The position numbers and the translations under genes are program-made. A stretch of DNA of 64,000 nt from Sphingomonas profundi (GTDB lineage: Bacteria; Pseudomonadota; Alphaproteobacteria; Sphingomonadales; Sphingomonadaceae): NCBI RefSeq assembly GCF_009739515.1, contig NZ_CP046535.1:4406501-4470500 (forward strand), written 5' to 3'. Positions 61,674-64,000 of this stretch are shown here, one piece after another. Positions within the stretch are counted from its first letter, which is position 1. Every line of letters begins with the position of its first letter. A model generated the notes under the pieces. That model was not told the origin of the DNA. It saw only the letters and a program-made list of their open reading frames with translations, and ran no database searches.

Positions 61674-63227
61674 GTGACCGGAGCGCAGCCGATCGACCAT
61701 GATCGCGTCGCCACGCTCTGGGATGTGATCGCCTGTCATGCAGACGATCGGCCGGATGCGCCGGCGCTCCGCTTCGACGGTGTCGATACCAGCTATGCCG
61801 CGTTGCTGAACTGGGCCGGCCGGCTGGCGGGTTATCTCGCCGCGCGAGGGATCGGCCCCGGCGACAGGATCGCTTTCCTGGGCAAGAATTCGGACCGCTA
61901 TTTCGTGCTGCTATACGCCGTCGCACGCGTCGGTGCGGTGCTGGTGCCGCTGAACTGGCGGCTGGCGGCGGAGGAATGGCGCTTCATCCTGCGCGATGCG
62001 GAGGCGAAGCTGCTATTCGCGGACAGCGGTTTCCTCGCGCAGGCGGGCGAGGTGGCGGCTGAGACCGATACGACGTTCGCGGGCGCGATCCCCGACGCGG
62101 CCGATCATGCGGCCTATGCGGGACCGACGCCGTCGCCCGACGATGCCGTCTTCCAGGTCTATACGTCCGGCACCACGGGCCGGCCGAAAGGTGCCGTCCT
62201 CAGCCACCGCAACATGCTCGCCCTGCGCGCGCCCGGCTATCGCGCGGGCCTGCGATGGTTTCCGGAGGCCTCGGATCGCACCCTCGCCATTCTGCCCGTC
62301 GCGCATATCGCGGGGACGGCCTACGTGCTGTTCGGCCTGTACGGCGGCGGGTTGGTGATCGTCGCGGCGGAGTTCGACCCGGGGCTCGCGCTTCGCCTCA
62401 TCGCGGCGGAGCGGATCAGCCACGTCCTGCTCGCGCCGGCGGCGATGCGCCAGATGCTCGATCACGCGGACGCCTGCACGACCGACCTCGCCACGCTCCG
62501 CTACATAACCTACGGCGCATCGCCGATCCCGGAGGCGCTGCTCGCGCGCGCGCTGGAGACGTTCGGCTGCGGCTTTGTCCAGATGTACGGGATGAGCGAG
62601 GCGGCGGGCGGTGTCGTCGCGCTCTCGCCGGAAGATCACGTCGCCCCTGGCGGGGCGCTGCTGCGATCGGCCGGGCGGGCGATGCCGGGGGTGGAGATCG
62701 GCATCGTCGACGGCGACGGAACGAGGATGGCGGCGGGCGAGACGGGCGAGGTGGTGGTGCGCTCCCGCGCGGTGATGCAGGGCTATTGGCGCCTGCCCGA
62801 GGAGACCGCGCGCACCATCCTGCCCGGTGACTGGCTGCGCAGCGGCGATGTCGGCCGGATCGACGAGCAGGGCTATCTGTTCATTCTCGACCGGGTCAAG
62901 GACATGATCGTTTCGGGCGGTGAGAACATTTATCCCGCCGAGGTGGAGAATGCGATCTTCGGCCATCCGGGAGTGGCGGACGTCGCGGTGATCGGCGTGC
63001 CTTCCGAACGATGGGGCGAGGAGGTGATGGCGATGGTGGTGCCAAGGCCGGGCCATTCCCCCGATCTGACCTCCATCGCGGATTGGGCGCGCGGCAGGAT
63101 CGCCGCGTTCAAGGTGCCCCGGCAAATGGCGCTGGTGGAGGAACTGCCGCGCAACGCCGGCAACAAGGTGCTCCGCCGCCTGCTGCGCGAGCCCTATTGG
63201 CAAGGCCTGGATCGCCGCGTTCACTGA
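61674..63227 (+). CDS. AMP-dependent acyl-CoA synthetase / ligase
   Basis: A 517-residue ANL-superfamily acyl-CoA ligase: VYTSGTTGRPKGAVLSHRNM (P-loop), QMYGMSEAAGGVVALSPEDH, GDWLRSGDVGRIDEQGYLFI, LDRVKDMIVSGGENIYPAEV and the C-terminal lysine motif RNAGNKVLRRLLREPYW. This is the fatty-acid/FadD3-like type rather than acetyl-CoA synthetase. GTG 61674 follows GGGGA by ten bases; GTG 61653 overlaps the crotonase end and is less likely. It activates the acid that the upstream dehydrogenase and crotonase degrade. Confidence 0.92.
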   Translation: MTGAQPIDHDRVATLWDVIACHADDRPDAPALRFDGVDTSYAALLNWAGRLAGYLAARGIGPGDRIAFLGKNSDRYFVLLYAVARVGAVLVPLNWRLAAEEWRFILRDAEAKLLFADSGFLAQAGEVAAETDTTFAGAIPDAADHAAYAGPTPSPDDAVFQVYTSGTTGRPKGAVLSHRNMLALRAPGYRAGLRWFPEASDRTLAILPVAHIAGTAYVLFGLYGGGLVIVAAEFDPGLALRLIAAERISHVLLAPAAMRQMLDHADACTTDLATLRYITYGASPIPEALLARALETFGCGFVQMYGMSEAAGGVVALSPEDHVAPGGALLRSAGRAMPGVEIGIVDGDGTRMAAGETGEVVVRSRAVMQGYWRLPEETARTILPGDWLRSGDVGRIDEQGYLFILDRVKDMIVSGGENIYPAEVENAIFGHPGVADVAVIGVPSERWGEEVMAMVVPRPGHSPDLTSIADWARGRIAAFKVPRQMALVEELPRNAGNKVLRRLLREPYWQGLDRRVH

Positions 63228-63340
63228 GGCGGGGCGTCGCCTTGCCTCCAGTTGCAGCGGCGGTTGCCTTGTTCGCGCCGCGTCTGGCGGCCGGCGCGCG
63301 CGCGCCGATAGAAAGGCTCCCTCGACAGCCGGGGGATATG

Positions 63341-64000
63341 ATGAGCCTGAACGAGAAGACCGCCGCACGCTCGCGCGAGCCGCTCTATCAGCCGCTCACC
63401 GTGCGCGGGATGACGGTGCGCAATCGTATCGTGATGGCGCCCATGACGCGCGGCTTCAGCCCCGCCGGGGCGCCCGGGCCGGACGTGGCCGCTTATTATG
63501 CGCGCCGTGCCGAAGGCGATTGCGGCCTCATCGTCACCGAGGGGGTGGCGGTGGATCATCCGGCCGCGCTCGGCGATGCCGGGCTGGACGAGAAGGACGT
63601 GCCCTATATGGCCGGCGACGCGGTGCTGGCCGGGTGGCGCAACGTGGTGGATGCGGTGCACGCGGCCGATTGCCGGATCGTGGCTCAGCTGTGGCATCAG
63701 GGCGTGCTGCGCAAGCCGGGAACGGGGCCGAGCCCTGATGTCGCCTCGGTCAGTCCCTCGGGCGTCTGGGGCCCGCTCGGCCGACAGTCCTCGATCGCGC
63801 CTGAGAGCATCCCCGCCGATCCGCAGGTCGGCGATCCGATGACGGAGGCGCAGATCGAGGAGGCGAGCGATGCGTTCGTGCGCTGTGCGCGCAACGCGAT
63901 AGCGGTGGGCTTCGATGGCATCGCCCTGCACGGCGGCCATGGCTATCTGATCGACAATTTTCTGTGGGAAGGCACGAACAAGCGGGACGATCGCTGGGGC
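63341..64000 (+). CDS. NADH:flavin oxidoreductase (OYE family), 5' part
   Basis: The first 220 residues of an old-yellow-enzyme-type FMN protein that runs off the window. Seen are YQPLTVRGMTVRNRIVMAPM, TRGFSPAGAPGPDVAAYYAR, IVAQLWHQGVLRKPGTGPSP and the active-site GFDGIALHGGHGYLIDNFLW. The His-x-x-His of LHGGHG matches the substrate-binding pair. Start is ATG 63341, with an adjacent ATG at 63338 and GGGGGAT upstream. It is 113 bases after the ligase and may close the same operon as an alkene reductase. Confidence 0.9.
   Translation, partial: MSLNEKTAARSREPLYQPLTVRGMTVRNRIVMAPMTRGFSPAGAPGPDVAAYYARRAEGDCGLIVTEGVAVDHPAALGDAGLDEKDVPYMAGDAVLAGWRNVVDAVHAADCRIVAQLWHQGVLRKPGTGPSPDVASVSPSGVWGPLGRQSSIAPESIPADPQVGDPMTEAQIEEASDAFVRCARNAIAVGFDGIALHGGHGYLIDNFLWEGTNKRDDRWG

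Overview
The window is GC-rich (by eye about 65%) bacterial DNA packed with catabolic genes. Two large TonB-dependent receptors, many short-chain dehydrogenases (SDRs), SnoaL-like proteins and CoA-ester enzymes point to an alphaproteobacterium, most likely a sphingomonad. This placement rests on gene content and style, not on a marker gene. No rRNA, tRNA, CRISPR array or intact insertion sequence is visible.

Layout: 1-12464 carries the end of an SDR, a thiolase-fold protein, a divergent tandem Lrp/AsnC-type regulator, then receptor 1 followed by a family III CoA-transferase, a GST, a frameshifted MaoC-like hydratase, an SDR, a SnoaL protein, a frameshifted SDR and an acyl-CoA synthetase. After a decayed stretch (12.5-13.1 kb), 13100-18963 on the minus strand holds an SDR, a Rieske oxygenase, a SnoaL protein, a 170-residue helical protein, a kinase-fold protein with a broken active site and a lipocalin-like protein of unknown function. 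19265-26795 has a nitronate monooxygenase-like protein and an MDR reductase, then minus-strand genes for an MFS permease, hydrolase, flavin oxidase, VOC protein and AraC regulator. 27271-30759 is one large indolepyruvate ferredoxin oxidoreductase-type protein.

31-51 kb is the richest part: an SDR remnant, PaaG-like crotonase and alpha-methylacyl-CoA racemase; an IclR regulator beside a SnoaL protein; a two-gene acyl-CoA dehydrogenase; a nitroreductase; an operon MFS - APH-type kinase - lipocalin-like protein - DUF35 - Ltp2-like aldolase; an HsaA-like flavin monooxygenase; a separate kinase plus acyl-CoA dehydrogenase pair that looks like a split ACAD10/ACAD11; and receptor 2. 50.5-64 kb contains SDR/Gfo-Idh/SDR/ene-reductase/crotonase, two SDRs, a ketosteroid 1-dehydrogenase-like flavoprotein, and a dehydrogenase - crotonase - CoA ligase set followed by a truncated ene-reductase.

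Taken together the genes suggest uptake of a hydrophobic polycyclic or isoprenoid-like carboxylate (steroid, bile-acid or terpenoid type), CoA activation, epimerisation, beta-oxidation with a retro-aldol step, and flavin- and iron-dependent hydroxylation. No ring-cleavage dioxygenase is in the window, so the substrate is not settled. Several genes show frameshifts or are reduced to remnants, indicating recent rearrangement or sequence errors. The most interesting theme is the repeated pairing of APH-type kinases with lipocalin-like proteins of unknown function and with an acyl-CoA dehydrogenase.
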